Of a stretch of DNA of 64,000 bases, positions 41,378 through 53,205 are shown piece by piece (within the stretch, counting starts at the first letter, position 1; each line of letters starts with the position of its first letter). Source of the stretch: Cytidiella melzeri (Eukaryota > Basidiomycota > Agaricomycetes > Polyporales > Irpicaceae); NCBI GenBank assembly GCA_022592445.1, contig JABYQR010000034.1:1-64000 (forward strand). Reading direction: 5' to 3'. The notes beneath the pieces were generated by a model, which saw only the letters and a list, made by a program, of their open reading frames with translations, searched no databases and was not told the DNA's origin. The position numbers and the translations under genes are program-made.

Positions 41378-44333
41378 TCATCGCTTCGTTTTCTTGGTGC
41401 GATGATTGTCGTCACCTTTGGGAGCAGCCCTGATGGCTCCCATAATATCCCGTAGTCCGACGTGCTGCTCATCAACATCGCCCTTCCTCCGCTTCTTGGG
41501 CGGTGCACTTTCTCTCACACTCTCCGCTGCAGCATCGCCGAGGATCTCCTTCAACGCTGCCTTCTTCACCATCTTGCCCAGTTTCGCCTCGAATAGCTGA
41601 TCTATCTCGTCATCTGGGACACTTTTGCGGTTTCCTTGCTTCTTCCCTACCGCGCTTTCGGGGCGTCCATCTGTTGTAGGAGTGGCTGCCGGCGGAAGCT
41701 GAGACGCCTCAGAGTTCTTCGCAGTATGATCAGGCTGAGTTTTTGACTTCGACTGCGCAGCCTTCCACTGCTCTGGATCCCGTTTGAGGAGGAAGAGGTT
41801 CAAGTTTCTCGCGAAAAATTTGCCGTAGAACGAGCCAACGAGAGTTCTTTCGTGCGGAATGAGTGACCGAGCTATCTTTTCCTACATGATACGGCACCCC
41901 TTGGGGTTAGCAACGCGTTGTGGCGGAGATGAAGACAACGTACCCTTAGATACGGGTCCGCGAACGCCCAGCAGTTGTCGCCGACCCGGCTGCCTATGCG
42001 ATCGTCCACAAGTGCATGATAATGACCGATGAAATGCATGACAAATTTACGTTTCTCTTTGAAGGTAACATTGATCGACTGTAGGACAGCATCAAGAACA
42101 CGCGATGAGGTCACGTCGTGTGCAATAGCAATCAGCTCGTCCATGGGCTGAGCATAGATGCTAGTAACTACATAAGTGGTCGACGCGGCTGAGTGATGTC
42201 TTCATACTGACCTATCAAGTACTGCCTGATGGTGGGGCGGGGGAAGCCTTAACATCGACTGCAAGAGGACCGCCCCTTGAGTTTTGATAGCTGATGGGTC
42301 TTCAGAGGGTTCTACGTGGCCCCGCCTTCTCGGCTTTACATCGTGAGCCTGCTTCTCCGATGTTGATGGTTGGGTCTCCAATATATTCGTGTATTCCTGA
42401 GGCAATATGAGTAAGAGATGCGTATCACGCAGAAGTGCCTTACCTCAGCGGTGATGACGCGTAGAAGACATGGGACGAGGGCTCTTTGGCCATCTGCTTC
42501 CTCTACAGTGACTTCGGCGGCAGCGTAAATAATCTGCGGCGTTGGCTTCAGTGTGCGATCAGGTGGAATACTTCGCGAAATGGACCTTTAATGCCAGTTC
42601 TTCGTTGGATCTCAGTGAGCCAGCGCGTTCAATCAAGGCACGGAATACGCCAGTACGGGAAGATTCTGCTTTGGGATATCAGTTACTCACTCACGCAGGT
42701 TAACTGACACTGACTGTAGATCTTTCCCGACACCCCTTCGATCTCCACACATGCTTCAGCCAACTGCTGCTCGCTCGCACGCTGGAGCGCTTTCGCTACG
42801 ACAAAGTTCGCAACAGGATGTACAGCAAGACGGGACAGTCTGGATTGGAAGTATGTTCGCCAGACAGCTGCGAAAACCTCGTCGGGTAGCTTGGCAACTA
42901 AAGTCTCCAGCAGATGCGATGATGTCGGGTCTCGCAACAATGTGCCAACATAATCAGAGGCCACGAGTGCATCGCTGCTGTCTTCGTCTTGATATCGGCC
43001 GTAAGTCGCGCGTTTGAAAGGCCTACTGAATGAGACTTACGAATACGAGTTATAAGCCCGTCGAGCACTCGGTCTGCCAGGGAGTCTGGTGCAAAAGCGA
43101 GTCCTTGGTCGATCTCGATCTCAAGCAACATCTAGACGGACCTGGTCAGGTTAAGTACAGGGAACGGGTAGTAGTTGCTCTACCTGGAGTAACGGGCTCG
43201 CAACCTGGCTAGCCGCCAAAGCTCGAACTTCATTTCCTCCAAGTGCTTCTCTCAAACGAGTCACAAACTGATTCGCCCGTGATTTGAATTCGACAGGGAC
43301 CAGCTTCGTTGTAGCGTTGTCATTCTCTTTGTTCGGTGCAAAGACAGATATTTTGGGCCCTTGCCGTGCTTTATGGGCTGCACTTCGACGGGAGCGTACA
43401 TTGGACTTGTGATCGGGCGGAAAGAGTGCTGGTGACAGTACTGCCAGCAAAGCTCGGAGGACGTGTGAAGCAAAGGGATCCATTATTAGGGACGGCACAT
43501 CTGGCAATAGTTCCTTCACGCCTTCAAGATCCCTAAGAGACACAGCATGACAAAGAAACTCACTTCACAGGCATCAAGGACAAGTGCTTTCATCATCAGC
43601 AATTCCCCATTTTCAGATGCTTCGGGGATAGGAGGTAGTATTCCTTTGCACTGCGATCAATTGTTTAGCGATGGCGAGCAGATAACACTACTATTTACCT
43701 CTCTTGCAATGGTGTCTGCTGCGACTTCCATGAATGTTTGGCAGACATGCGATGCAAACCGGTGCTTCACTAGGACTTTGTATCTATTCTCATATTAAGC
43801 TGGCTTGGCTTACAATATATCAATACTACACTCACGAACCCGTCAACCTGTCCATGAAGACTCTGCGGGCAAAGTCATCCATAGAGTAAGCCATGCGCTC
43901 GAGAATATTTGAGCAGTCGGGATCCGTCGCAAGTTCCTTTTCCTTTCCAGACATCTCGGTCAGAGCTGCAACAAAGAATAGGCGGCGATCTGGACGGAGC
44001 TTTAGGACAACAATGCGAGATATGGCCGAGTTACACACCCTCATTAGGATCCATGTCTGCGTCCTCCGTGACAGTGTGACCTCCATCCTGCCATTCACGG
44101 ATCTGCGCATCCACAGTGCGAAAGTAGGCTTTGACCTCCGAGTCCACGTATCCAAATGGTGCTTCTGCGTTGACCTCTGCGCTACTCGAATGGGATACGA
44201 TCCAGGACGGTCCAGCTTCGACATTTTCCTGTGCATAGTCTGCGGACTGGATATGCGAGGTTGTTGATTCGGTTGAAGGTTCTCTTGTTCGTTTCTTGTG
44301 CTTCTTTCCTCGCTTTCTGTGTTCTCGCGGCAT
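41378..44333 (-). CDS. NOP9: NOP9, pumilio-like 18S rRNA processing factor, 12 exons
   Basis: Model complement(join(41378..41881, 41944..42160, 42212..42396, 42444..42533, 42586..42668, 42715..42987, 43041..43131, 43184..43513, 43564..43650, 43699..43783, 43836..43989, 44039..44333)) gives 797 aa. The N-terminus is Lys/Arg-rich. Pumilio-like helical repeats follow, with [31 protein letters not shown] and SSRVLDA as repeat landmarks, and the C-terminus is basic. Nop9 binds pre-rRNA near the 18S 3' end and controls cleavage at site D. Twelve exons leave no long ORF, but the phases add up through all eleven introns (46-62 bp). The acceptor of the intron at 42988-43040 is ambiguous by 6 bp. Confidence 0.92.
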
Positions 44334-44505
44334 GCTGCAAACACCAGGATGCTAGGCGGAGACAAGCAGCAACACTGCGAAACGCTCATGAAACTTCAGG
44401 GCGCTTCGTGCAATCGAAACTTGAATTTAACGTGACGCGTGACCATCAACAATCTACTGGCACTGGCCGAATTGGGCAAGACTCATCCGCTGCGTCCTCG
44501 CGACC

Positions 44506-45959
44506 ATGGCTCCTCGAAATTGTGCGCTGTGCCATTATGCTCGAGCAATCCTCAAAAGGCCTAAAACGGGACAGCAAATATGTAAAGAATGCTTCTTTTA
44601 CGTATTTGAGACAGAGGTGCACAACACCATAATCGAGGCCAGCCTCTTCAAGCCTGGCGATCGAGTGGCCATCGGTGCTTCAGGTGGTAAAGGCATGTCT
44701 GCAACTTACTCTACTGCCGTTTAGGACTGAAACTCCCTTTCAAAGATTCCACTGTCCTGGCTTATGTTATGAAGACCTTGAACGAGCGGTATAATTACGA
44801 GTTGCAGCTATTTCTTCTGTCGATCGACGAAGGCATTACGGGATACCGCGATGACTCCTTGGAGGTGAGCGCACTGTGCGGTAGACCTCCTTGCTCTTCT
44901 TCTCATGTGGAGTTTTCTAGACCGTCAAGCGCAATCAAGAGCAATATGACATGCCCCTCAAGATTTTGTCCTATGATGAATTATACGGTTGGACCATGGA
45001 TGCTATCGTCGCGCAGATTGGGAAGAAGAACAACTGTACATTTTGCGGCGTTTTCCGGAGACAGGCCCTGGACAGGGGTGCCGCGATGCTCGAGGTAGAC
45101 CACATTGTGACAGGTCACAATGCAGATGATATTGCTGAGACTGTGTTAATGAACAGTAAGTCTCCGACAATCTGTTTGTAGCGGGCCCGCTGGTACGAGC
45201 CACTCACCTTTTTTTAGTCATGCGTGGGGACATAGCTCGTCTCGGGCGATGTACGGCAATCTGCACACAGGGTGAGGACACTATAAAGCGATCGAAGCCA
45301 TTCAAGTACGCATACGAGAAGGAAATTGTGATGTAAGTCGGGGTACATTGGCATCCATATGGTGGGGGAACGCTCAGTCAAATTAGGTACGCGTACTTCA
45401 AGAAGCTCGATTATTTCTCAACAGAATGTATATACTCTCCGGAAGCCTACCGGGGTCACGCTCGTGCATTCCTCAAGGATCTGGAAGCCGCGCGCCCTAG
45501 CGCTATCATCGATATAATTCACTCGGGAGAAGCTTTCGAAGTGAAAGAAGAGGTGAAGGCAACCCAAAAGGCACAGCGTATGACTTTATCAGCCCTCAGC
45601 TGGCATATGTGTGCTGAAAATATCTCAGAAACGTGCCGACGGTGTGGATACATGTCAAGTAACGACCTGTGCAAAGCCTGTACCTTATTGGAAGGATTGG
45701 AACGAGGCGTAGCGTCGATAGCAATTGTAAGTTCATTTTCAGCAGATCTGGCCCTCACGCTTAGCTACTTGATCAGACGGACCGGGGTGTCAAAAGGCTC
45801 GACGCGGAAGACCGTCCCGTCGAAAACATGCGCACCATACCGTATTTTCATCGAGCATCTAACACGGGAAACGGTAATCTAGCGACCACGGAGGCATCGC
45901 ACCTCAATGCCAGAGACCTTCCCTCGGATTCTGAGGCAACAGATGCATCGATGTACTGA
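44506..45959 (+). CDS. NCS6: NCS6/CTU1, cytoplasmic tRNA 2-thiolation enzyme, 7 exons
   Basis: Model join(44506..44692, 44746..44864, 44921..45155, 45218..45332, 45387..45577, 45629..45726, 45777..45959) gives 375 aa. [21 protein letters not shown] is an N-terminal zinc site, and the PP-loop ATPase signature ASGGKDST spans the first intron. [12 protein letters not shown] holds catalytic Cys residues, and [16 protein letters not shown] is a C-terminal zinc site. The enzyme, with Ncs2, thiolates U34 of tRNAs for Lys, Glu and Gln. To keep Gly-Lys of the PP-loop the first intron must use a GC donor (AAAG|GCATGT); the nearby GT donor would delete them. A 172 bp shared promoter separates it from NOP9. 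The last 30 residues are a Ser/Thr-rich tail. Confidence 0.94.
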
Positions 45960-46417
45960 TAGCCTCCAAGTTAAATGACTACAGTTGTGTATTCTGGTGT
46001 GTACGTAAGGATATAACATTGTGTTTCAAAAGATATCAGCGCACAACGATGACTTGAGTGTCAATATGCGTATCAGCACATGGGCCATGAAAGTGGATGG
46101 ATTTCGGATGGGCGAACAAGGTGTACATGCAGGACCCCGCAGAGACTTTTGCCTCGTCTGTCACAAGCGGGTGGCTCGCAAGTGACCTGCGCTACTGGCG
46201 ACTTCACTGTGTGGAGAACGTCGTCGTGTCGTGTGACCATCCTCTCTACGCGGAGGCATATAGTATTGCGAAGTGGATTCACAGGTGTGGCCAGTTCGTT
46301 CTTCGGCCACTCTAGAATCGTAGGTGCTGCGTGTGGACGCTTGTACATAGAGACGAGTGCTTGCCGCCCATCCAGACTCAGACAACTACCCAAAAGCCTA
46401 TCCAAAGTGGAGTCCAG
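45960..46417 (-). other. Possible decayed 3' end of the F-box-like gene
   Basis: Directly after the TGA of the F-box-like gene, the same frame stays open on the minus strand down to 46073. It reads like the expected continuation of the protein (LDRLLGSCLSL...). The rest up to 45960 is the 3' flank of NCS6. See the finding on frame disruption. Confidence 0.4.
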
Positions 46418-47438
46418 TCAGGAGTCGTCTTCCGGTCGCCTGTAAACGTAATGCCCAGTTTGAGCTCTCGTAGGTGTGAAAAAGATTCCTCCGTCATTGA
46501 CGAAGGCCGGGTCGAGGTTGAACAGGGTCAGAGTTTGAAGACTCGTGCAGGAGGTGATGTCAAGGCTGATCGCGGGAGCTATATTTCGTGGTGAATGAAT
46601 CAGTTGGGGTGGAGTGGCTGAATGAAGTAGCCTGCGCACCTTCATATTCGACCAAAAGTCCCGCAGCAAGTGCGGGCGTAATCGTCAGTGAGAGATCTTC
46701 TAGAAGTGCACCGTGCCGCTGCAAAAACATCCCCAGATCTGATACTTGCTCGGCATGAACATGTATATCTAAAGACCGCAGTGTCTGTCTTGCAGTGCTC
46801 TTCGCAAGCCATCCCAGTATGCTCGGTAAGCCAAGTGGGTATAGCTGACCGATGTCCAATGTAAGAGTGGAAAACCGTGGGTCCAAGAGCTGCTCCGGAT
46901 ACGGGTAAGCTGAGGCTATAGGGGGCACAATAAAGCCGACGGAGAGGTGCTTGAGACTGGGAAGGGAGGAAGCGAAAGCGTATAACAAATTCAGGCCGAG
47001 AGTAGAGTCGCGGATAGTCAGTCTGTCGACCGAAGAGAAGGCATCGCAGGCACGGAAGAACCGGGTATTGCAGTACGTGCCGTTTTCGCAAAGGTGAACG
47101 AGTTCGATGTGTTTGAGTCGATTTAGCTTCGCCGGGAGCACGCGCGGTATGGCTGCTACCCAACTCGCAGCAGTTGGGAAGGTACCCGTCACGCGGGGTT
47201 GGATGTGCAACGTCTGAACGAGCATCCCAATATCTGGATCCGCGATGAGGAGAGTTTCGAACTCGGTAAGGAGAGTACCGGTAGAGAGGCGGACGTTGCG
47301 AAAGATGAAGCGACGGCTGGCGATGTGCCACTGTCGACATACCTGCGCGCAAGAGACTAGAGCGACAGTGTTCTCCCCGTGGTACGCGTAATCAATGACG
47401 ATGCGAATTATGTCGAAGTTGAGTCTCCTGGCAGGCAT
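46418..47438 (-). CDS. F-box/LRR-like protein, 2 exons, 3' end probably disrupted
   Basis: Model complement(join(46418..46578, 46640..47438)) gives 319 aa. The N-terminus RLNFDIIRIVIDYAYHGENTVALVSCAQVC is the degenerate F-box of the large basidiomycete family (CRQWHIASRRFIFRNV follows). Leu-rich segments then resemble LRRs, for example RLTIRDSTLGL and LPSLKHLSVGF. Such proteins usually recruit substrates to an SCF ubiquitin ligase, although many members in mushrooms are untested. The C-terminus looks odd: after FNLDPAF the frame becomes atypical, while a neighbouring frame reads LRELKLGITFTG. The gene may carry frameshifts or be a pseudogene. Confidence 0.65.
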
Positions 47439-47485
47439 GATAGTGAGTGAGAGTGCGGAAGGAAAGATGACTGGAGTGTTATAGC

Positions 47486-47900
47486 ATGTTCTTAAGTAGA
47501 ATTATACCAAATATCACAGCGTGACTGTTGCGTATGAACATCGTCACTGTACTCCATACTGCGCATCGTTATTCCTAGGCTCAAGGTCGGGTAGGCCTAC
47601 GCCGGGGCAGAGTTGGGTCTGCGTTTGTCGATCAACGAATTCATGCTTTCTAGATCTTTCACCCTCGCTCGTCGACTTCCTCTTATAAAATGGCACTTTG
47701 GGGCACCCAAATCTGTCACAGCTTGGACACTAGATAATTGGCATGTGCAGAGATTTTTCTGTGTGGGTAGAGCGAGCCCCTGGAGCGCCTTCCATGGATC
47801 TGGACTACCGCTGAGGGATATCGTCAAACCGACGGCGCATTCTGATTGCGCAACTTTTCAGTTGGACGCGGGGATCCGGGGTTGCATTGATAGAAATAAG
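47486..47900. repeat. Degenerate repeat, copy 1
   Basis: It shares ordered blocks with copy 2: AGCATGtTcTTaAGTAG, CGTCACTG-ACTCCATACTGC, tAcGCCGGGGC, cAGCTTG and gACGCGGGGA..AATAAG. Lower-case letters mark bases that differ. Copy 1 is longer by about 180 bp. Confidence 0.55.
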
Positions 47901-47951
47901 TGAGTCCGATAACATTGAGAGGAGGATTACTGAGACGGCTGAAGTGTCGCA

Positions 47952-48184
47952 GCATGCTGTTGAGTAGTGCCGTACCGAATATGGGCGGGTTTTACCATGG
48001 CGTAAGAACGTCGTCACTGCACTCCATACTGCGCATGTTCAACCGTATGCCGGGGCTCGTCTAGAGTGTTCAAGTGTCGGCTGTATGCGCCCATCGAGCA
48101 TGAATCCGCACTGCAGCTTGAAACTGCGCGTGCTTGTTGCGCGAATTAGACGCGGGGACTCGAGATCCAGCTCAGGGGAATAAG
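47952..48184. repeat. Degenerate repeat, copy 2
   Basis: This is the second, shorter copy of the ordered blocks listed for 47486-47900. The best-preserved part is 48009-48036, where 27 of 28 bases agree with 47539-47566 as judged by eye. Confidence 0.55.
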
Positions 48185-48669
48185 CTGTTGTCACTTGTTG
48201 AGCTCCTACTCAAACTCCAAGTCTGCGTTGAGCCTGACTTCACTCATGTTGGGCCTTTCGTTGACAGTCTGTAACCATGTTAAAAATGTGACACGGATGC
48301 TTTTGAGTCATAAGCGAGTTTGTCGGTACAATGAAGCCCTTGTAAACTCACCTGCATCCAACTTTGTTTGTGTGCGTTATGTCCAATGTATATCTGTGAG
48401 TCCAGGCGGCTATTCCTGCACTTGTCCGCGGCAATGTGGCGTTACCATACGTGATAAGGTGATGATGATCGAAGGCCACCGGCCAGCAAGCACGAGTTAT
48501 GTGTAGGTACTTACAATGCAGCTTAGTACCCACTACAGATGCCAAAGCAAATTTCGTACGAAAGCCAGTGAAGCGTCTGCAACCAAGATGTTATCCATAT
48601 TATCCAACAAAGTAAAATAATTGAAAGGAAAGAAAATCTGCCAGAGGCGTAACCTCGCGTGAGGGGTTG

Positions 48670-50251
48670 TCAGGCCGCAACACTACCAGCCTGACCAGAA
48701 GACTTGTGCAGAGCGGTGAACGACGTATACAGGCTCTCACACTTCTCTAGCAAGAATTCGGCCTCTTTTCGATGTTCCTCCCATTCTACAACTGGAATTA
48801 CGCCAACGTGCTCGCGTCCCAGGCGATCGGTTTCCACACCGAACTTCAGTGGAACAAATTCGCCCCTCAGTTCAGCTGCCTTGACCGCCTCAGCACTCTC
48901 CAGCCCTCGCTCATACAGTGTCATGTTCGGTAGACTGTCCTCCCACAGAGAGCTGGGAGGGGTCTTACTTGACTGTATGTGCGAGAAACCGAGGAGGCTG
49001 GTAGGAATGATCGCGAGAGATGCTAACGCGCAATACGTAGCGGACATTGCGCCTTTGACGGCTGTGACGGGGTGGTTTGGCGACCCAAACAAACGACCCT
49101 TGAGGGGATTGAGTGCCGCACTGGCAAGAGCGCGGTGTTGGATGACGTACGATGTAAAACACGATGCCAATAGCCACATTCAAGAAAGACCAGATCATCT
49201 CATTGGACATATTGCTCCACACGACTCCTGGGTGCACGATGAAATGGCGCACAACCTTCCCTCCTTCGTCGGATCGAAGGCTGCGTCTCTGCAGCTCAGA
49301 TGCCACCAAGTCAATTTCGTATTTTGAGCCTTCATAGGCATGGTCCGTCTTGAGAAGTTGCCAGTCTTCATGGTCGTACCAGCATGGTTGACCCTCAAGC
49401 GACGAGGTCCACAGAACCCGAGCAGGACGCTCGAACTTTTGGGCATACGCCTTGAAAAGAGGGTACAAGTGGCGATACTACCAGGAATTCATACGTGTTG
49501 GGCTTCACGCTTGATGGTAATAGGACACACACCAGAACGTAATGACCAAATAGGTTGCAATGCCAAATAGCACCGAGACCGTCCTTGCCCATCCTTCCAG
49601 TCGGTTGTAGCTTGTACGACGGTATAGTGATTGACACACTGATACCATTTTTGATAATGGAGCGCATTGCACCTAGCACGTCCACCAAGCCAAAGAAGGC
49701 TGCGCCAGCATTGCAGATGAGGTGCGAAACGTATGTGTATCTACAACCAGTGCGCATGGGGGGTTCACGATGTCATTCTCAAATCAGTGAGTCTCGGAAA
49801 CTCACCTTCCAGATAGCTCCTCCGCAAACTCGAACACAGACTGTACATCTGCCATATCCACCTTGTGGAAATTTATCTCTAGATTCTCACGAAAGCGTTC
49901 AGCGCGTCCGTCATAGTCTCTTCTCTGCTTTTGCTTCGCCACCTGTCGGTCGACCGTGAGCAGAAGCTTGGCTCTAGCTTCTAAAGCTCTCTCCTTGCTC
50001 CGACAGGCCAAGATGAGAGTCAGTCCGTCATAGTCCTCTGGTGTCACGTCTGGGGAGCTGGATGGTGAGATGGGCTTGAACTGTGGTAGCGCATCCTTGG
50101 GGACTTTCTCGCAGAGCTGCAGCAGTAGACGTTCACAAGTACCAAACCCGACACCACTAAGTGAAGCAAGGTTATTTCGAACACGTCTGCAAGTCAAAAC
50201 GACCTACGAGTTTGCTCCTGTTATGACGATAACTGGTCTTGGCGCCGACAT
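48670..50251 (-). CDS. ERG27: 3-keto-sterol reductase, C-4 demethylation of sterols, 5 exons
   Basis: Model complement(join(48670..49098, 49151..49477, 49533..49740, 49806..50156, 50208..50251)) gives 452 aa. It is a short-chain dehydrogenase: TGANSGVGFG (cofactor), LACRS, LICNAG and the active-site YEGSK. ARVLWTSSLE and GSPNHPVTAVKGA match the ERG27 branch. The enzyme reduces the 3-keto group in the ERG25-26-27 complex during ergosterol synthesis, at the ER or lipid droplets. A hydrophobic segment near the C-terminal third (LNVAIGIVFYI) may anchor it in the membrane. The last intron (49099-49150) lies between that segment and GRLFGSPNHP. Confidence 0.93.
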
Positions 50252-50823
50252 ATCTGGCGTTCTGTTCGTGTGCGTCTTGCGCGTCGTAGTACTACTGATA
50301 CTTGTAGAGCTTCTTGAGGTGTTTACGAAAAATGAGGATGCAGACCTTGATAAGACGGGGATGAGAAGTGCATTCAGGTAGTATTCGGCACGCGTGCGGT
50401 ATATATAACCTTGGTCCAATTGACGTCTGAGTCGTACCATATCAACGGAAGTGTTTAAAGCAGCTTCGAAATCCCTGTTACAGTTACATCCAATTGAACT
50501 GTCTGCTAAAGTACCACTGCAATCCATATTGTCAGACTACACTGATTGGACTACCATGCCATTACATGAGCCTGCCAGTGGGGAATGTAAATGGAAAGAT
50601 ATGCCGACCAGCATCATGCTCACGCCCGTCAGCACAGCTCACTTTTACTGTTAGGTTGTTCGCTACAACATCGAAACTACGGTGAACAAGGCGCACCCCA
50701 GCGACTTCATAACTTTGAGTGGCCAGAATCGCTTGATCAGAAACTGGTACGAGAAACTCACTGGTGTATTACATGCGACTACAGATGGAGAGAATAGATA
50801 TACACAATGAGATGAAACCAAAA
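50252..50823. other. Spacer between ERG27 promoter and NOP58 3' end
   Basis: About 570 bp without a supported gene. Both flanking genes are on the minus strand, so this holds the ERG27 promoter. Confidence 0.5.
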
Positions 50824-52932
50824 CTACGCCTCCGACTTCTTACGCTTCTTCCTCGTAGAATCAGTCGTCTCACCAGTGCCACCTGCCGCCGCAGCTTTCG
50901 CCTCCTTCTTGGCCTGCTTTCTAGCCTTGCGCTCCTCCTCTGTCTCCCCTTCGTGCTTTCCCTTCTTCCCTTCTCCGTCAGCACGACTCTCCCGTCGCTT
51001 CCTCTTTTTCTCGCTTTCCTCACCATCCACATTCATCTTGTTCTCGTCGTCATCACCATCTTCATCCTTCACTACCTCCTTCGCCTTCTTCTTGGCCTTT
51101 TTCTCCTCCTTCGCTTTCTTCTTCTCCTCTTTCACTTCGAGCACAGCCTTAACTGCAGCCTCCATTGGGTCTCGCTGTGCAGGGACGAGGTCTATAGCAT
51201 CTGCAGCTGTGTTGTATGTCGAGGTCTCCCCGTTCATCGAGAATCGCGGCTGCTTCTTTCCGATACGAGCTCCACGTACACCAGAAGCATCACCTCCTTC
51301 CTCTAACGAACGCAATCGCGCCTCCAGTTTCGCCCGGTTCTCAATACCTATTGAAGGCGCCATGGGCTCAGATTTGCCGTCCGTGTCTGTCAGTGCGTCA
51401 ACACGTATTGACAGTGCCGCCTTAGTAGCGACCATCCGGGCCATCTGAGCTCTCCGCGTCAGGAACTGATCCAAAATTGTGCGAGAGATGCTTTACGAAC
51501 CTTGCCCTTCAGTTTTGGTGGCGCTTGGCCAATGAGAGAAGCCTTCGATTGGGTTCAGTGATGGATACCGACAGTAAAGCGCGCAACGTACGTGGTAGAT
51601 CAGACCGTATTTCGGTGTGTCGTGCTTGGTCTTCAACGCGCGAAACAGGGCCTTCTCGGCTCCAAGAATTTGTACTGTACTCGCGGGATGTTTTGCAAGG
51701 CTCAACAGACTGCCTGCATGGCTGATAAGTCGTGCACCGACGAGCTCGCCCACCAGTGCCGTCAAGTTAGGGGCGATAGCGTTCATACGATTGCGAAGGT
51801 ACTCGGCCAGCTGTGCACGGTATGCGGAGATAGAGATGACTTGGTCGCAGAGAGAATGGATATGGTTGATGTCAGACTCGGAAATTTCAGTGCCCATGGA
51901 TATTTCGGATGCAGCTTTCACTGTCGCTTCAAGATCCTCAGGCAGGATAGCCGAGAAGTCGGTCGATGAAGCGTTGGTTCGGAAACCTAGTTATATGATC
52001 AGCATTATATAGAGCCAGCACGAACGGTGCTACATACCCATTGCTTTGATGACCTTAGCATACGCGATGTTGTCGACGATGATCTTGCCCAATTCAGGGA
52101 AGTGCCAGCCATACCATTCCTACGTCACAGTCGGTATTCGGCTTCTACACATCGCACGAGGGGAACTCACCTTCACTCGCATAGCGTAGATGTTGATTTC
52201 CTTGTCCAAGTCGTCCAACAAAGCAACGGCTTGAACGACCATTGTGTCAACCTTGTCAGGCGAGAACTTCAGCTTGAACCTGTCTCAAATTGTGAGCATT
52301 TCTTGCAGCAAGAACTGGAGCACATAACCCACCGTGATAATGAATGGCTCAAACCTAAACTCATGGTGGCCAGGTCCTTAGGATCAAGACCGTCCAGAAG
52401 AGTACCGAGCTGTTCCCTTATTCCGCGAAACATGTCGCGGTACAGTCCCTCAATATTATCTGATATAACATTGATGCCCAGCTTCTTATTAATTGAGTGA
52501 CCTGTATAAAATTGTCAGGACAGAATCTATTGTACTACCGCAAATACGTGAGAAGAGCTCACCGAGCTTGTGATCTGAGACTAGTAGCTGTTCTTTCCCT
52601 TTGCCCTTCCCTACAACCTCATCTGAGAGGAATTGCTTTAAACCCTTTCCTAGCTTGCCTTCCTGGAGAGCGGTGATTTCTTCCACAGCGGTGGCTGTCG
52701 AAGTAAATTTGTGTAGCGACTTCAGCTTCAGACTTTACGTGACGCAATATGCAAAGCCAGGGGAGAAGATGGTCAGCAAAATTCACGGTACGCTGATTAT
52801 GTCTGAATCTCACAATTTGTGTGCCTTCTCTGGTGTCTCGAATTCTTCCCATACGTTCTCGTTCGAGATTTTGCCCGAGTCTGCGACTTTGAAGAGGCAG
52901 TATCCAAGTGATGTCTCGTAGAGGACCAGCAT
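50824..52932 (-). CDS. NOP58: NOP58, box C/D snoRNP core protein, 8 exons
   Basis: Model complement(join(50824..51444, 51501..51542, 51592..51986, 52038..52119, 52171..52279, 52333..52501, 52563..52732, 52814..52932)) gives 568 aa. [16 protein letters not shown] starts the NOP5 N-terminal domain. [18 protein letters not shown] and [12 protein letters not shown] lead into the coiled coil. The NOP domain has [33 protein letters not shown] and [20 protein letters not shown]. The tail is rich in KKE/KKD repeats, as usual in fungi. NOP58 pairs with Nop56 on box C/D snoRNAs that guide 2'-O-methylation and process pre-rRNA in the nucleolus. Third 18S/snoRNP factor within 14 kb. Divergent from the carboxypeptidase gene. 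Confidence 0.97.
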
Positions 52933-53205
52933 TTTATTTTGAGGAGATGAGGGTGGCAAGGCAGCAAGATGAAGCACCGAATGGTCCTCCTCAGCGAGCG
53001 AGCAGGCGGCAACTTCACGTCCATAAATTTTGAGTTCGCATGTCCGTGGGAACACTGGCCATTTTGGGAAGAGCGTCGGCCGGGGCAGTCTCTCCGGTGC
53101 CAGATCTCAGGCTCACCTTAGGTTCTCATGGACATCGAATAACTAACAGAAAAACAATTGCGCACAAGGTACTTGGCTATACCGTTCTGCCTCTTGTCTC
53201 TTACC

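Larger units (their letters stand above)
47439..48669. other. 1.2 kb spacer with a degenerate tandem repeat
   Basis: No gene is supported. Two related segments (about 47486-47900 and 47952-48184) fill the left part. The right part up to ERG27 holds only short ORFs. Confidence 0.6.

Noticed and set aside
43533..43563. 31 bp GTGAGT...CTTAG intron in NOP9
   Set aside because: It breaks the frame. Extending to the next acceptor gives a normal 50 bp intron and the family motif.
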